Part shown: positions 15,005 through 23,562 of the stretch, one piece after another
Layout: each line of letters starts with the position of its first letter
Numbering within the stretch: position 1 is the first letter of the stretch
Assembly (NCBI RefSeq): GCF_029894335.1
Contig: NZ_JARXZC010000006.1
Span: 62,001 to 126,000, forward strand
Reading direction: 5' to 3'
DNA from: Kitasatospora sp. MAP5-34
GTDB lineage: Bacteria; Actinomycetota; Actinomycetes; Streptomycetales; Streptomycetaceae
DNA: 64,000 bases
The notes under the pieces: model-generated
Database searches by the model: none
What the model was told of the DNA's origin: nothing
What the model saw: only the letters and a program-made list of their open reading frames with translations
Program-made: the position numbers and the translations under genes

Positions 15005-15820
15005 ATGTCACGTTACGACTGGGGTAAGCAGAACCCTGCGATCGACGAACTGCGGGCCGCCGTTGCGGCCGCCCGCTCGGAGGTGGTCGGTCATCCGGTG
15101 TACCGGCACCTGAACACCCTGCAGGACGTAAACATTTTCACCGAGAACCACGTTTTCGCCGTCTGGGACTTCATGTCCCTGCTCAAGACCCTCCAGCGCG
15201 AACTCACCTGCGTCGATGTGCCCTGGGTGCCGCGAGGGTCCTCCGAGAGCCGCCGCCTGATCAACGACATCGTGCTGGTGGAGGAGAGCGACGAGCTGGG
15301 GGACGGCTTCACCAGCCACTTCGAGCTCTACCTCGACGGTATGGTCCGGGCCGGCGGCGACACCGGACCGATCAACGACTTCCTGGCCCGCATCCGGGCC
15401 GGCGAGGACGTCCGCTCCGCGCTCAAGAACGCGCAGGTCCCGGCGCCCGCAGCCGACTTCGTCAACGCCACCTGGGACTTCATCGAGGCGGCCCCCGTCC
15501 ACTGCCAGGCGGCCGCGTTCGCCTTCGGACGCGAGGACCTCATTCCCGAGATGTTCGACCAGATCGTCAAGATCGACGACCAGGGCGGCCGCCTGGCCAC
15601 CTTCCGTGACTACCTCGCCCGTCACATCGAGGTCGACGGCGAGGAGCACACCCCGATGGCCATGGCCATGCTGGCCGACCTCTGCGGCGACGACCAGGCG
15701 AAGTGGCGGGAGTGCGCCGAGACCGTCCGCGCGGCGATGCGCGCCCGCCGCGCCCTGTGGGACGGCATCGTGGCCGTGCTCGACGCGGCCGGGTCGGACC
15801 ACTCCCTGAGCGCCCTCTGA
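15005..15820 (+). CDS. DUF3050 haem-oxygenase-like putative diiron enzyme
   Basis: 271 aa, ATG with GAGGAG 7 nt upstream. The sequence follows the DUF3050 pattern: [20 protein letters not shown] near residues 45-64, DVPWVPRG, then [20 protein letters not shown] and FELYL near 86-110. [10 protein letters not shown] follows near 206-215. The Glu/His/Asp positions (E47, H49, E93, H105, H207, D211, H215 are candidates) fit the helical haem-oxygenase-like diiron fold. Characterised relatives of this fold do oxidative cleavage, N-oxygenation or desaturation. DUF3050 itself is little studied, so the reaction here is open. By position it could oxidise the cyclodipeptide or a ligase product. Confidence 0.85.
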   Translation: MSRYDWGKQNPAIDELRAAVAAARSEVVGHPVYRHLNTLQDVNIFTENHVFAVWDFMSLLKTLQRELTCVDVPWVPRGSSESRRLINDIVLVEESDELGDGFTSHFELYLDGMVRAGGDTGPINDFLARIRAGEDVRSALKNAQVPAPAADFVNATWDFIEAAPVHCQAAAFAFGREDLIPEMFDQIVKIDDQGGRLATFRDYLARHIEVDGEEHTPMAMAMLADLCGDDQAKWRECAETVRAAMRARRALWDGIVAVLDAAGSDHSLSAL

Positions 15821-15929
15821 GAGGCGGAAGGCGCCGATGCGTCAGCACTTGATGACGTTGACCGCGCCGTCGCCGCGAGAGGTCTCCTTGTACTCGATCT
15901 TCATCTCGACACCACTCCGAGGGACACCC

Positions 15930-16655
15930 ATGACGCAGTACGACGCGCTCGCCGCACGACTCGCCGACATCGACAAGGCCATCAGCTTCTATCGCGAGAA
16001 CGTGGAGTTCCCCTCGTTCTTCCGTGCCTTGGGGCCGGTGGATGGAAAGCGGGTGCTGGACATGGGGTGCGGCGACGGCCTCTACGCGCGGATGGTGGCG
16101 CAGCGAGGCGCCGAGCATGTGGTGGGGATGGATTCCTCCGGAGAGATGATCCGGCTGGCCGAGGTCGCCGAGGCGGAGCAGCCACTGGGAATCCAGTACC
16201 ACGTGCACGACATGGCGACGATGCCGACGCTGGGCTCGTTCGACCTGGTCATCGCCGTCAACGTGCTGCACTACGCGGACAGCAGGGCGACGCTGGACGA
16301 CATGTGCAAGCGGATCTCCTCGAACCTCGCCCCCGGCGGCAGGCTGCTGGCCTACGTCGGGAACGCGGAGTGTGACACGGACACGGCACGGGAGTTCGGC
16401 TTCATCGTGGACCGCCCGGCCGACGCCCGTGAGGGAGACCCGTTCACCGTCACGATTCCCGCGACTCCCCCCGCATCGGTGGAGGTGCACTACTGGTCGG
16501 CGGCGAGTCTCGCACAGGCCGTGGAATCCGCTGGATTCACCCGGGTCTGCTGGGAGGAGATGATCCACTCCCCGGTCTCCGCCGACAGCGCCGAACGTCT
16601 CGGTCGTCTGCTGAAGAGCCCGACGAGCCTCCTTCTCAGCGCGTACAAGGAATGA
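15930..16655 (+). CDS. Class I SAM-dependent methyltransferase
   Basis: 241 aa. It shows motif I VLDMGCGDGLYARM (residues 43-56), the acidic end of strand 2 in VVGMDSSGEMI, and motif IV as FDLVIAVNVLHYAD, then LAPGGRLLAYVG. The ATG at 15930 follows CCGAGGGACACCC. An upstream in-frame ATG at 15837 with GGAAGG 5 nt before it would add 31 residues, so the start is uncertain. The N-terminus MTQYDALAARLADID fits the family without the extension. It lies 109 nt after the DUF3050 gene on the same strand and would be the tailoring methylase of the CDPS cluster (N- or O-methylation of a diketopiperazine). Substrate not visible. Confidence 0.85.
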   Translation: MTQYDALAARLADIDKAISFYRENVEFPSFFRALGPVDGKRVLDMGCGDGLYARMVAQRGAEHVVGMDSSGEMIRLAEVAEAEQPLGIQYHVHDMATMPTLGSFDLVIAVNVLHYADSRATLDDMCKRISSNLAPGGRLLAYVGNAECDTDTAREFGFIVDRPADAREGDPFTVTIPATPPASVEVHYWSAASLAQAVESAGFTRVCWEEMIHSPVSADSAERLGRLLKSPTSLLLSAYKE

Positions 16656-16684
16656 TCCGGGAGGGCCCATGACTTGAATATTTA

Positions 16685-16698
16685 CGAACTAATGTTCG
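16685..16698. promoter_or_regulatory. LexA (SOS) box before imuA
   Basis: CGAAC-TAAT-GTTCG is a perfect match to the actinobacterial LexA operator CGAACN4GTTCG. It ends 10 nt before the GTG of imuA, implying DNA-damage induction of the mutasome and probably a very short or leaderless message. Confidence 0.88.
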
Positions 16699-16708
16699 AT
16701 CCTGGAGT

Positions 16709-17410
16709 GTGCCCACTTTCGATCCCGCGCTCCTCCAACCGGCCGCGTCGTCGCTCGCGTCGTCCGGACGGGAGCTGCTGCCCGTGCTGCCGGCGTTGGC
16801 GCCACTGCTGCCCGGGGGCGGGGTGCGGCGGGGTGAGGTGGTGTCGGTGGACGGGGACACGGGCCTGCTGATCGCGTTGGCGGCCGGTGCGGTGGGGGTG
16901 GACGGGCAGTGGTCGGCGGCGGTGGGGCTGCCGGATCTCGGGCTGGCGGCTGCCGCGGGGTACGGGTTCGACCTGCGGCGGCTGCTGCTCGTGGACGACC
17001 CCGGGCAGCACTGGCCCGAGGTGGTCTCGGCGCTGGCCGGAGCGGTTGGGGTGATCCTGCTGCGCCCGGACGGTCCGGTGCCCCCGCAGCTGGCGGCGCG
17101 GCTCACCGCCGTACTGCGGCGCGGTGGCGCCGCGCTGCTCGTCGCCGGGCCGTGGCCGGGGGCGGCCCTGCGGCTGCGGGTGAGCTCCGCGCACTGGTTC
17201 GGCCTCGGGGCCGGGCACGGGCAGCTGCTGGGGCGGCAGGTCGAGGTGACGGCCGAAGGGCGCGGCGCGGGGGCCCGGGCCCGTACGGCGAAGCTCTGGC
17301 TGCCGGACGAGCGCGGCGCGGCCCGGGCGGTCGAGGCGGCGGAGGCCGTGGTGGCGGAGCCGGCGGGTGTCCGCCCGGTCGCCGTGCTCGGGGGGCCGAT
17401 GGCGGTGTGA
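16709..17410 (+). CDS. imuA: ImuA-like RecA-fold mutasome protein
   Basis: 233 aa, GTG start. A diverged RecA-like protein that lies directly before imuB and dnaE2, the conserved SOS mutasome order. Visible features are LLPGGGVRRGEVVSVDGDTG in the P-loop position (degenerate, no G-K-T), VILLRPDGP, and a basic Ala/Arg-rich C-terminus. It probably links ImuB and DnaE2 to stalled forks rather than acting as a full recombinase. The SOS box sits 10 nt upstream. It is separated from imuB by 1 nt, so coupling is tight. The name rests on synteny and weak sequence signs, since actinobacterial ImuA-type proteins diverge strongly. Confidence 0.78.
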   Translation: MPTFDPALLQPAASSLASSGRELLPVLPALAPLLPGGGVRRGEVVSVDGDTGLLIALAAGAVGVDGQWSAAVGLPDLGLAAAAGYGFDLRRLLLVDDPGQHWPEVVSALAGAVGVILLRPDGPVPPQLAARLTAVLRRGGAALLVAGPWPGAALRLRVSSAHWFGLGAGHGQLLGRQVEVTAEGRGAGARARTAKLWLPDERGAARAVEAAEAVVAEPAGVRPVAVLGGPMAV

Positions 17411-17411
17411 G

Positions 17412-19022
17412 ATGACTGCGGTGCTGGAGCTGGAGCTGGGTGCGCCCCGGGTGCTGGTGGTGTGGTGCCCGGACTGGCCGGTCGTCGCCACGAGTGCGGA
17501 CCTCGGCGCCGATGGCGGTACCGAGGGTGGTGCCGAGCGTCCGGTGGCGGTGCTGGAGTCCGGCCGGGTGCTGGCCTGCTCGGCGGCGGCCCGCGCCGCC
17601 GGGGTACGCCGTGGGCAGCGCCTGCGGCTGGCCCAGCGGCTCTGCCCGGAACTGGAGCCTCGGGACCGTGACGAGGAGGCCGAGACCCGCCGGTTCGAAC
17701 CGGTGATCGCCGCCGTGGAGGCGTTCACGCCCCGGGTGGAGGTGCTGCGGCCGGGGATGTGCGCGATCCCGGTCAAGGGCCCGAGCCGCTATTTCGGCGG
17801 CGAGGACGCCCTCGCCGCCCAGGTTCACGAGGCGGTGGCGGCGGCGCTCGAGGGCGGCCCGGGTGCGCCGAGCGGCCGGATCGGGGTGGCGGGCGGGCTG
17901 TTCGCCGCCGTGCTCGCGGCCCGCGCCGGAGCGCTCGTCCCGGCCGGGCGGACGGCCGGGTTCCTCGCCCCGTACCCCGTCGCCGCGCTCGGCGACGAGC
18001 CGCTCGCGGAGCTGCTGGTCAGGCTCGGTGTGCACACCGTGGGCGCCTTCGCCGGACTCTCGGGGCAGGCGGTCTCGGACCGGTTCGGACCGGTCGGGAC
18101 GGCCGCGCACCGGCGGGCCCGAGGCCTGCGGTCACGTCCGCTGATGCCCCGCCCCGAGGGCCCGGACCTGGGGGTCGAGCAGCTCTTCGACCCGCCGGAG
18201 CCGCTCGCCGAGCCGCTGGTCTTCGTCGCCCGTAGCCTCGCCGAACGCCTGCACACCCGTCTCGGCTCGGCCGGGCTGACCTGCCACCGGGTCGCCGTTG
18301 AGGTGACCTGCGCGGACGGGCGTACCGCCGCCCGCCTCTGGCGCCACGAGGACGGCCTCGGCGCCTCGGCCCTCGCCGAACGCGTCCGCTGGCAGCTGCA
18401 CGCCTGGCAGAGCGCGGGCACCTTCGCGGACGGCTCGGTAGCCCCGGCCGACTCCGCCGAGCCCGGCGGGTTCACGGCGCTCCGGCTCGTCCCCGACGGG
18501 CTGGTCCCCGACCAGGGCAGGCAGCTGGCCCTCTGGGGGCAGGCCGTGGCGGAGGACCGGGTGGAGCGGGCCGCCGCCCGGGTGCAGGCGGTGCTCGGGC
18601 ACGCCGGGCTGTGCCGGGCCGAGCCCGTCGGCGGCCGTGGTCCGGCCGAGCAGCTGGTCCGCGTCCCATGGGGGGAGGCGTACGAGCGGCCCGCGCCCGC
18701 GCCGTGGCCCGGCCGGCTGCCGGAGCCGTCGCCCCACGTGGTGCCTCGTACGCCCGCCCCGGTCACGGTGCAGGACGCGGCCGGCCGGCCCGTCACCGTC
18801 AGCGGCCGGGCCGAGGTGTCGGCACCGCCGGACCGGCTCACCTTGCACGGGAGGGGGCTGGCGGTCACCGGGTGGACCGGCCCCTGGCCGGCCGTGGAGT
18901 ACTGGTGGGACCCGGCCCGCCGGCGCCGCCGGGCCCGCTTCCAGGTCGTGCTGGCCGACGGCCGGGCCCTGCTGCTCACCGTCGAGGGCGGCCACTGGTC
19001 GGTGGAGGCTGCCTATGACTGA
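17412..19022 (+). CDS. imuB: ImuB, catalytically inactive Y-family polymerase homologue
   Basis: 536 aa. Y-family fold with LVVWCPDWPVVA where an active DinB has D-x-D-x-F. It continues with RVLACSAAARAAGVRRGQRL and the thumb/little finger (LAELLVRLGVHTVGAF, GLRSRPLMPRPEG). Loss of the catalytic acidic residues is the hallmark of ImuB, which acts as the beta-clamp adaptor that recruits DnaE2. The C-terminal region (RPVTVSGRAEVSAPP onward) matches the usual ImuB tail. ATG 17412 is chosen over upstream starts inside imuA. It is co-transcribed with imuA; 145 nt separate it from dnaE2, which may have its own promoter. Confidence 0.9.
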   Translation: MTAVLELELGAPRVLVVWCPDWPVVATSADLGADGGTEGGAERPVAVLESGRVLACSAAARAAGVRRGQRLRLAQRLCPELEPRDRDEEAETRRFEPVIAAVEAFTPRVEVLRPGMCAIPVKGPSRYFGGEDALAAQVHEAVAAALEGGPGAPSGRIGVAGGLFAAVLAARAGALVPAGRTAGFLAPYPVAALGDEPLAELLVRLGVHTVGAFAGLSGQAVSDRFGPVGTAAHRRARGLRSRPLMPRPEGPDLGVEQLFDPPEPLAEPLVFVARSLAERLHTRLGSAGLTCHRVAVEVTCADGRTAARLWRHEDGLGASALAERVRWQLHAWQSAGTFADGSVAPADSAEPGGFTALRLVPDGLVPDQGRQLALWGQAVAEDRVERAAARVQAVLGHAGLCRAEPVGGRGPAEQLVRVPWGEAYERPAPAPWPGRLPEPSPHVVPRTPAPVTVQDAAGRPVTVSGRAEVSAPPDRLTLHGRGLAVTGWTGPWPAVEYWWDPARRRRRARFQVVLADGRALLLTVEGGHWSVEAAYD

Positions 19023-19043
19023 AGCGTCGGCGGCCGATGGCGG

Positions 19044-19095
19044 ATGACAGATTTCAAAATCTGTCATCTGATATCTGTCATCGAACATCGGATCG
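19044..19095. promoter_or_regulatory. Triple ATGACAGAT-type sites plus degenerate LexA box before dnaE2
   Basis: Arms ATGACAGATTT (19044-19054) and AAATCTGTCAT (19057-19067) form a perfect 24-bp palindrome. A third ATCTGTCAT follows at 19073-19081, 14 bp from the second. CGAAC-ATCG-GATCG (19082-19095) is a LexA box with one mismatch. It probably controls dnaE2 separately from imuAB. Confidence 0.6.
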
Positions 19096-19167
19096 ACGGT
19101 CGACAGCCGACGACCAACGACCAACGATTTCACGCCGGGGGGCCTGAGCAGCAGAGAGACCGAACCG

Positions 19168-22100
19168 ATGGGATTCACCAGCCACCCCTCGCTCTCCTGG
19201 AACGAGTTGCAGCGCCGGATGGACGGGCACCGGAACCCGGGCACCGGTGACGTCGTACCGCTGCGCCGCCGCCGGACGCCCCCGGAACCGTCGCCGCCAC
19301 CATCGCCGCCGCCGACCGCCGAGCCCTGGGCGGAACTGCACACCCACTCCGCGTTCAGCTTCCTGGACGGCGCCGCCGACCCCGAGGACCTGGCGGCGGA
19401 GGCGTCCCGGCTGGGGGTCGAGACGGTCGGGCTCACCGACCACGACGGCCTGTACGGGGTGGTGCGGTTCGCCGACGCCGCCCGGCGGTCGGGGATCGGG
19501 ACGGTCTTCGGCGCCGAACTCACCCTGGGCCCGGACGACCACCTGCTGGTCCTCGCCCGCAGCCCGGACGGCTACCGCAGGCTCTCCGCCGCGATCAGCG
19601 CCGCCCAGCTCGCGGGCGGGGCGAAGGGCCGTCCCGCGTACGACTTCGCCAAGCTCGCCGACGCCCACCACGGCCAGTGGGCGGTCCTCACCGGTTGCCG
19701 CAAGGGCCGCGTCCCGGCCGCGCTCGACGCCCGGGGGGCGGAGCCGGCCGAGCGTGAACTGCGCCTGCTCGCCGACGCGTTCGGGCCCGGTAACGTCTTC
19801 GTCGAGCTGATCGACCAACGGCTGCCCGGTGACGACGTACGCAACGACCGGCTCGCCGCCCTCGCCGCGCGGACCGGGTCGGCGATGATCGCCTCCAACA
19901 ACGTCCACCAACCGTCCCCCGCCCAGGCCCGGTTGGCCCAGAGCCTGGCCGCCCTGCACAGCCGCCGGACCCTCCAGGAGGCGGCCGGCTGGACCGGGGC
20001 CGCCGGCACCGCCCATCTGCGCTCCGGCCGCGAGATGGCCACCCGGCTGGCCCGCTACCCGGGCGTCCAGCGGGCCACCGTCGACCTCGCCCGTGCCTGT
20101 GCCTTCGACTTCGGTGGCCTGGCTCCCCGGCTGCCCGGCTTCCCCGTCCCCGAGGGGCACACCGAGATCAGCCACCTCCGGGCGCTGGTGGCCGAGGCAG
20201 GGCCGGCCAGGTTCGGCGCGGACAACGAACCCGCGCTGCGCCAGCTGGCCCGCGAACTCGACGTCATCGAACCCCTCGGCCTGGCCGGGTACTTCCTCAT
20301 CGTTCACGACATCGTCCGGTTCTGCCGGCAGGAGGACATCTGGTGCCAGGGCCGTGGCTCCGCCGCCAACTCGGCGGTCTGCTACGCCCTCGGGATCACC
20401 GCCGTCGACCCGGTCCGCTACCGCCTGCTGTTCGAGCGCTTCCTCAGCGTCGCGCGCGACGGCCCGCCCGACATCGACCTCGACATCGAGCACCGCCGCC
20501 GTGAGGAGGTCATCCAGTACGTCTACCGGCGGTACGGGCGCGAGCACGCCGCCCAGGTCGCCAACGTCATCACCTACCGTCCCCGGCTCGCGGTGCGGGA
20601 CGCGGCCCGGGTGCTCGGCTACCCGATGGGCCAGGTCGAGGCGTTCACCCGGCAGATCGACTTCCGCGGCCCGCCCGGCGCGGACGCGCTGATCCCCGCC
20701 GACGTCATCTCGCTCGCTGGGGAGCTCCGCGGGCTGCCAAGGCACTTGGGCATCCACTCGGGCGGCATGGTGCTCACCTGGGAGCCCATCGGCGAGATCT
20801 GCCCGACCGAGTGGGCCCGGATGCCGGGTCGTACCGTCCTGCAGTGGGACAAGGAGTCCGTCGCCGGGGCGGACCTGGTCAAGATCGACCTGCTCGGTCT
20901 CGGCATGCTCTCCGCCCTGCACGACGCCTGCGACCTTATCGCCGAACACCACGGCGTCCACTACGACTTGGCCACCATCCCGACCGAGGACGAGCTGGTC
21001 TACGAGATGCTCTGCCGGGCCGACACGGTAGGGGTCTTCCAGATCGAGTCGCGCGCGCAGATGGCCACCCTGCCCAGGTTGAAGCCGCGCGAGTTCTACG
21101 ACCTGGTGGTCGAGGTCGCCCTGATCCGTCCGGGGCCGATCCAGGGCGGGTCCGTCCACCCGTACCTGCGGCGCCGGGAAGGTGCCGAACCGGCCGACTG
21201 CCCGCACCCGTTGATGCAGAACGCGCTCGGCAAGACGCTGGGCGTGCCGCTGTTCCAGGAGCAGATGATGCAACTGGCCATCGACTGTGCCGGGTTCAGC
21301 CCGGCCGAGGCGGACCGGCTGCGGCAGGCGATGGGCTCCAAGCGCTCCCATCAGCGGGTCGCCGAACTGCGGCAGCGCCTGCTGGACGGCATGGCCGCGC
21401 GGGACATCCCGCCGGATATCGCGGAGGACGTCTACACCAAGATCGAGGCCTTCTCCAACTACGGCTTCCCGGAGAGCCACGCGATCAGTTTCGCCTACCT
21501 GGTGTACGCCAGTGCCTGGCTCAAGTACTACTACCCGGCCGCCTTCACCTGTGCCCTGTTGGCCAACCAGCCGATGGGCTTCTACTCACCGCTCAGCCTG
21601 GTCGCCGACGTCCGGCGGCACGGCGTACGGGTCGCCGGTGTGGACGTCAACGCCAGTGCCGCCGACCCCACCCTGGAACCCTGCCGCCCGACGCCGGGCC
21701 CCGCGCCGCAGCCCGCGATCCGACTGGGGCTCAGCACCGTACGGGGGCTCGGGGGCGACCAGGCCGAGGCGGTGGCAGCCGGGCGGCCGTACGCGGACCT
21801 GGCGGACTTCGCCCGCCGGACCGGCCTGCCGGCGCCCGTTCTGGAGGCGCTGGCCACGGCGGGAGCGTTCGGCTGCTTCGGACTGACGCGGCGTCAGGCC
21901 CTGTGGGCCGCAGGGGTCCATGCCGCCGCATCCGCCGACTCCATCCCCGGCATCGCCCCGGGGGCCGCCGCGCCCGCGCTGCCCGTGATGACCCCCGTCG
22001 AGGAGACCATCGCCGACCTCTGGTCCACCGGCACCTCCGCCACCAGTCATCCGATGCAGCACCTGCGCGCCGCCCTGAACCGGAGCGGAGCTCTCCCGGC

Positions 22101-22377
22101 CGCCGCACTGCCCACCGTCGGACACGGTGAACCGGTGCTGGTCGGCGGTATCGTGACGCACCGTCAGCGACCGCCGACCGCAGGCGGGGTGCTGTTCATC
22201 AGCCTGGAGGACGAGACCGGACTGATCAACGTCGTCTGCGCCCGCCAGGTCTGGGAGCCCCAGCGCCGGACCGCCCTCGATCGCGCGGGGCTCCTCGTCC
22301 ACGGCCACATCGAACGCAACCACGGCGCCGTCAACCTGGTCGCCACCCGGCTCACGCCCCTGCGGGTCGCTGCCTGA
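19168..22377 (+). CDS. dnaE2: Error-prone DNA polymerase DnaE2
   Basis: 1069 aa, typical of DnaE2. It begins MGFTSHPSLSWNELQRRM. An N-terminal PHP domain (AELHTHSAFSFLDG, GLTDHDGLYG) comes first. The Pol III alpha core carries the catalytic aspartates D435 and D437 in PPDIDLDIEHRR, followed by fingers (GSKRSHQRVAELRQRL) and FSNYGFPESHAISFAYLVYA. The C-terminus has an OB fold (VLVGGIVTHRQRPPTAGG) and ends NLVATRLTPLRVAA. It does translesion synthesis and damage-induced mutagenesis with ImuA and ImuB. Regulation should be SOS. The gene is intact and ends 44 nt before a large inverted repeat. Confidence 0.97.
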   Translation: MGFTSHPSLSWNELQRRMDGHRNPGTGDVVPLRRRRTPPEPSPPPSPPPTAEPWAELHTHSAFSFLDGAADPEDLAAEASRLGVETVGLTDHDGLYGVVRFADAARRSGIGTVFGAELTLGPDDHLLVLARSPDGYRRLSAAISAAQLAGGAKGRPAYDFAKLADAHHGQWAVLTGCRKGRVPAALDARGAEPAERELRLLADAFGPGNVFVELIDQRLPGDDVRNDRLAALAARTGSAMIASNNVHQPSPAQARLAQSLAALHSRRTLQEAAGWTGAAGTAHLRSGREMATRLARYPGVQRATVDLARACAFDFGGLAPRLPGFPVPEGHTEISHLRALVAEAGPARFGADNEPALRQLARELDVIEPLGLAGYFLIVHDIVRFCRQEDIWCQGRGSAANSAVCYALGITAVDPVRYRLLFERFLSVARDGPPDIDLDIEHRRREEVIQYVYRRYGREHAAQVANVITYRPRLAVRDAARVLGYPMGQVEAFTRQIDFRGPPGADALIPADVISLAGELRGLPRHLGIHSGGMVLTWEPIGEICPTEWARMPGRTVLQWDKESVAGADLVKIDLLGLGMLSALHDACDLIAEHHGVHYDLATIPTEDELVYEMLCRADTVGVFQIESRAQMATLPRLKPREFYDLVVEVALIRPGPIQGGSVHPYLRRREGAEPADCPHPLMQNALGKTLGVPLFQEQMMQLAIDCAGFSPAEADRLRQAMGSKRSHQRVAELRQRLLDGMAARDIPPDIAEDVYTKIEAFSNYGFPESHAISFAYLVYASAWLKYYYPAAFTCALLANQPMGFYSPLSLVADVRRHGVRVAGVDVNASAADPTLEPCRPTPGPAPQPAIRLGLSTVRGLGGDQAEAVAAGRPYADLADFARRTGLPAPVLEALATAGAFGCFGLTRRQALWAAGVHAAASADSIPGIAPGAAAPALPVMTPVEETIADLWSTGTSATSHPMQHLRAALNRSGALPAAALPTVGHGEPVLVGGIVTHRQRPPTAGGVLFISLEDETGLINVVCARQVWEPQRRTALDRAGLLVHGHIERNHGAVNLVATRLTPLRVAA

Positions 22378-22420
22378 GCCAGTTGCTCCCCCAGCCTTCG
22401 GCCGGGACGCCCCCGTAGCA

Positions 22421-22495
22421 GGGGCGCGGGGGACTGGGCGAAACCGGAAGGGTGCAGACCGTTGCCTTCCGCTCTCGCGCAGTCCCCCGCGCCCC
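22421..22495. repeat. Long inverted repeat between convergent genes
   Basis: GGGGCGCGGGGGACTG (22421-22436) and CAGTCCCCCGCGCCCC (22480-22495) are perfect 16-bp arms. They lie between the stops of dnaE2 and the racemase gene. It resembles the GGGGCGCGGGG-type intergenic repeat common in Streptomyces and can serve as a bidirectional terminator. Confidence 0.75.
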
Positions 22496-22499
22496 GGGC

Positions 22500-23189
22500 C
22501 TATCCGAGTGCGGCGGTCACGGCCGCTGCCGCGTGGAGGCGGGTGGTGGGGAAGACCGGGACGGGGCTGTGTTCGGGGTGGATGAGGAGCTCGATCTCGG
22601 TGCAGCCGAGGATGACGCCTTCCGCGCCTCCGGCGACCAGCTCGCCGATGACGGCCTGGTACGCCGCCCGGGACTCGTCACGGATGACGCCCAGGCAGAG
22701 TTCCTCGTAGATGATCCGGTGGACGGCTGCCCGTCCGGCGGTGTCGGGGACAAGGACGTCGAGGCCGTGGGAGGCCAGCCGGCCACGGTAGAAGTCCTGC
22801 TCCATCGTGAACGCGGTGCCGAGCAGCCCGACCCTGCGGACTCCGGCGGCCTGGACGGCGGCGGCCGTGGTGTCGGCGAGGTGCAGCAGCGGGATCTGGA
22901 CCGCCGCCTGGACCTGGTCGGCGACCTTGTGCATGGTGTTGGTGCAGATCAGCAGCAGGTCGGCGCCTGCGGCCTCGACCGACCGGGCGGCGGACGCGAG
23001 CAGCTCGCCCGCCTCCACCCAACGGCCCTCGCTCTGCAGGTGCTCGACCTCTGCGAAGTCGACCGAGTAGAGCACGCACTTCGCCGAGTGCAGCCCGCCC
23101 AGCTCGTCCCGCGTCAGCTCGTTGAGCAGGCGGTAGTACTCCGCAGTGGATTCCCAGCTCATGCCGCCGAGTAGGCCGATGGTCTTCAT
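22500..23189 (-). CDS. Aspartate/glutamate racemase family protein
   Basis: 229 aa. PLP-independent Asp/Glu racemase fold with two catalytic cysteines, C82 in LLICTNTMHK and C196 in VILGCTEIELLI. The N-terminal KTIGLLGGMSWESTAEYYR matches the YgeA/aspartate racemase group. It should interconvert L- and D-amino acids by a two-base mechanism; the exact substrate is not certain. A single-gene unit, convergent with dnaE2. Start ATG 23189 gives the canonical N-terminus. Confidence 0.92.
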   Translation of the reverse strand: MKTIGLLGGMSWESTAEYYRLLNELTRDELGGLHSAKCVLYSVDFAEVEHLQSEGRWVEAGELLASAARSVEAAGADLLLICTNTMHKVADQVQAAVQIPLLHLADTTAAAVQAAGVRRVGLLGTAFTMEQDFYRGRLASHGLDVLVPDTAGRAAVHRIIYEELCLGVIRDESRAAYQAVIGELVAGGAEGVILGCTEIELLIHPEHSPVPVFPTTRLHAAAAVTAALG

Positions 23190-23271
23190 CGGCCTACTCT
23201 CGCACAGCGCGGTGAGGTAGCGTCCGCCGAGGCCTACACCTCAGCGGACGCTCATCGGAGGGTGGGAACTC

Positions 23272-23562
23272 ATGCGTGGCACCGCTCCCTACTGGCATCC
23301 CTATTGGTACCGGCTTCAATTCCGTGCGGAGCGTGAGTACGAGTGGCGCCCGATGGGGCCCGGGCCGCTCAGCGCCGTCCCGGCCAAGGCGCTGAAGAGC
23401 CAAACCCTTCAGGACTGGGCCTGCTGGTTCCTCGCGGAGGCCGCTGATGAGCTGAACGATCTGCGGGGTGACCTGCTTGTCGAGTGCTACCAGGAGCCCG
23501 CGCCTGTGGACGGAACACCGCCGGTCTATTCGCGCGAGGTGTCTCTGGTCGGCCCCGGATAG
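23272..23562 (+). CDS. Unknown 96-residue protein
   Basis: ATG with CGGAGGGTGGG upstream, a good SD. Aromatic-rich start (YWHPYWYRLQFRAEREYEW), then an amphipathic helix (LQDWACWFLAEAADELNDLR). No signal peptide or known domain. The stop is directly adjacent to the stop of the convergent gene at 23563. It is probably a real small cytoplasmic protein of Streptomyces-type genomes. Function unknown. Confidence 0.72.
   Translation: MRGTAPYWHPYWYRLQFRAEREYEWRPMGPGPLSAVPAKALKSQTLQDWACWFLAEAADELNDLRGDLLVECYQEPAPVDGTPPVYSREVSLVGPG

Noticed and set aside
19078..21480. 800-residue open frame on the minus strand opposite dnaE2
   Set aside because: It is the mirror of the dnaE2 frame in very GC-rich DNA; it has no SD, and its sequence is low-complexity Gly/Ala/Val/Arg without known motifs.
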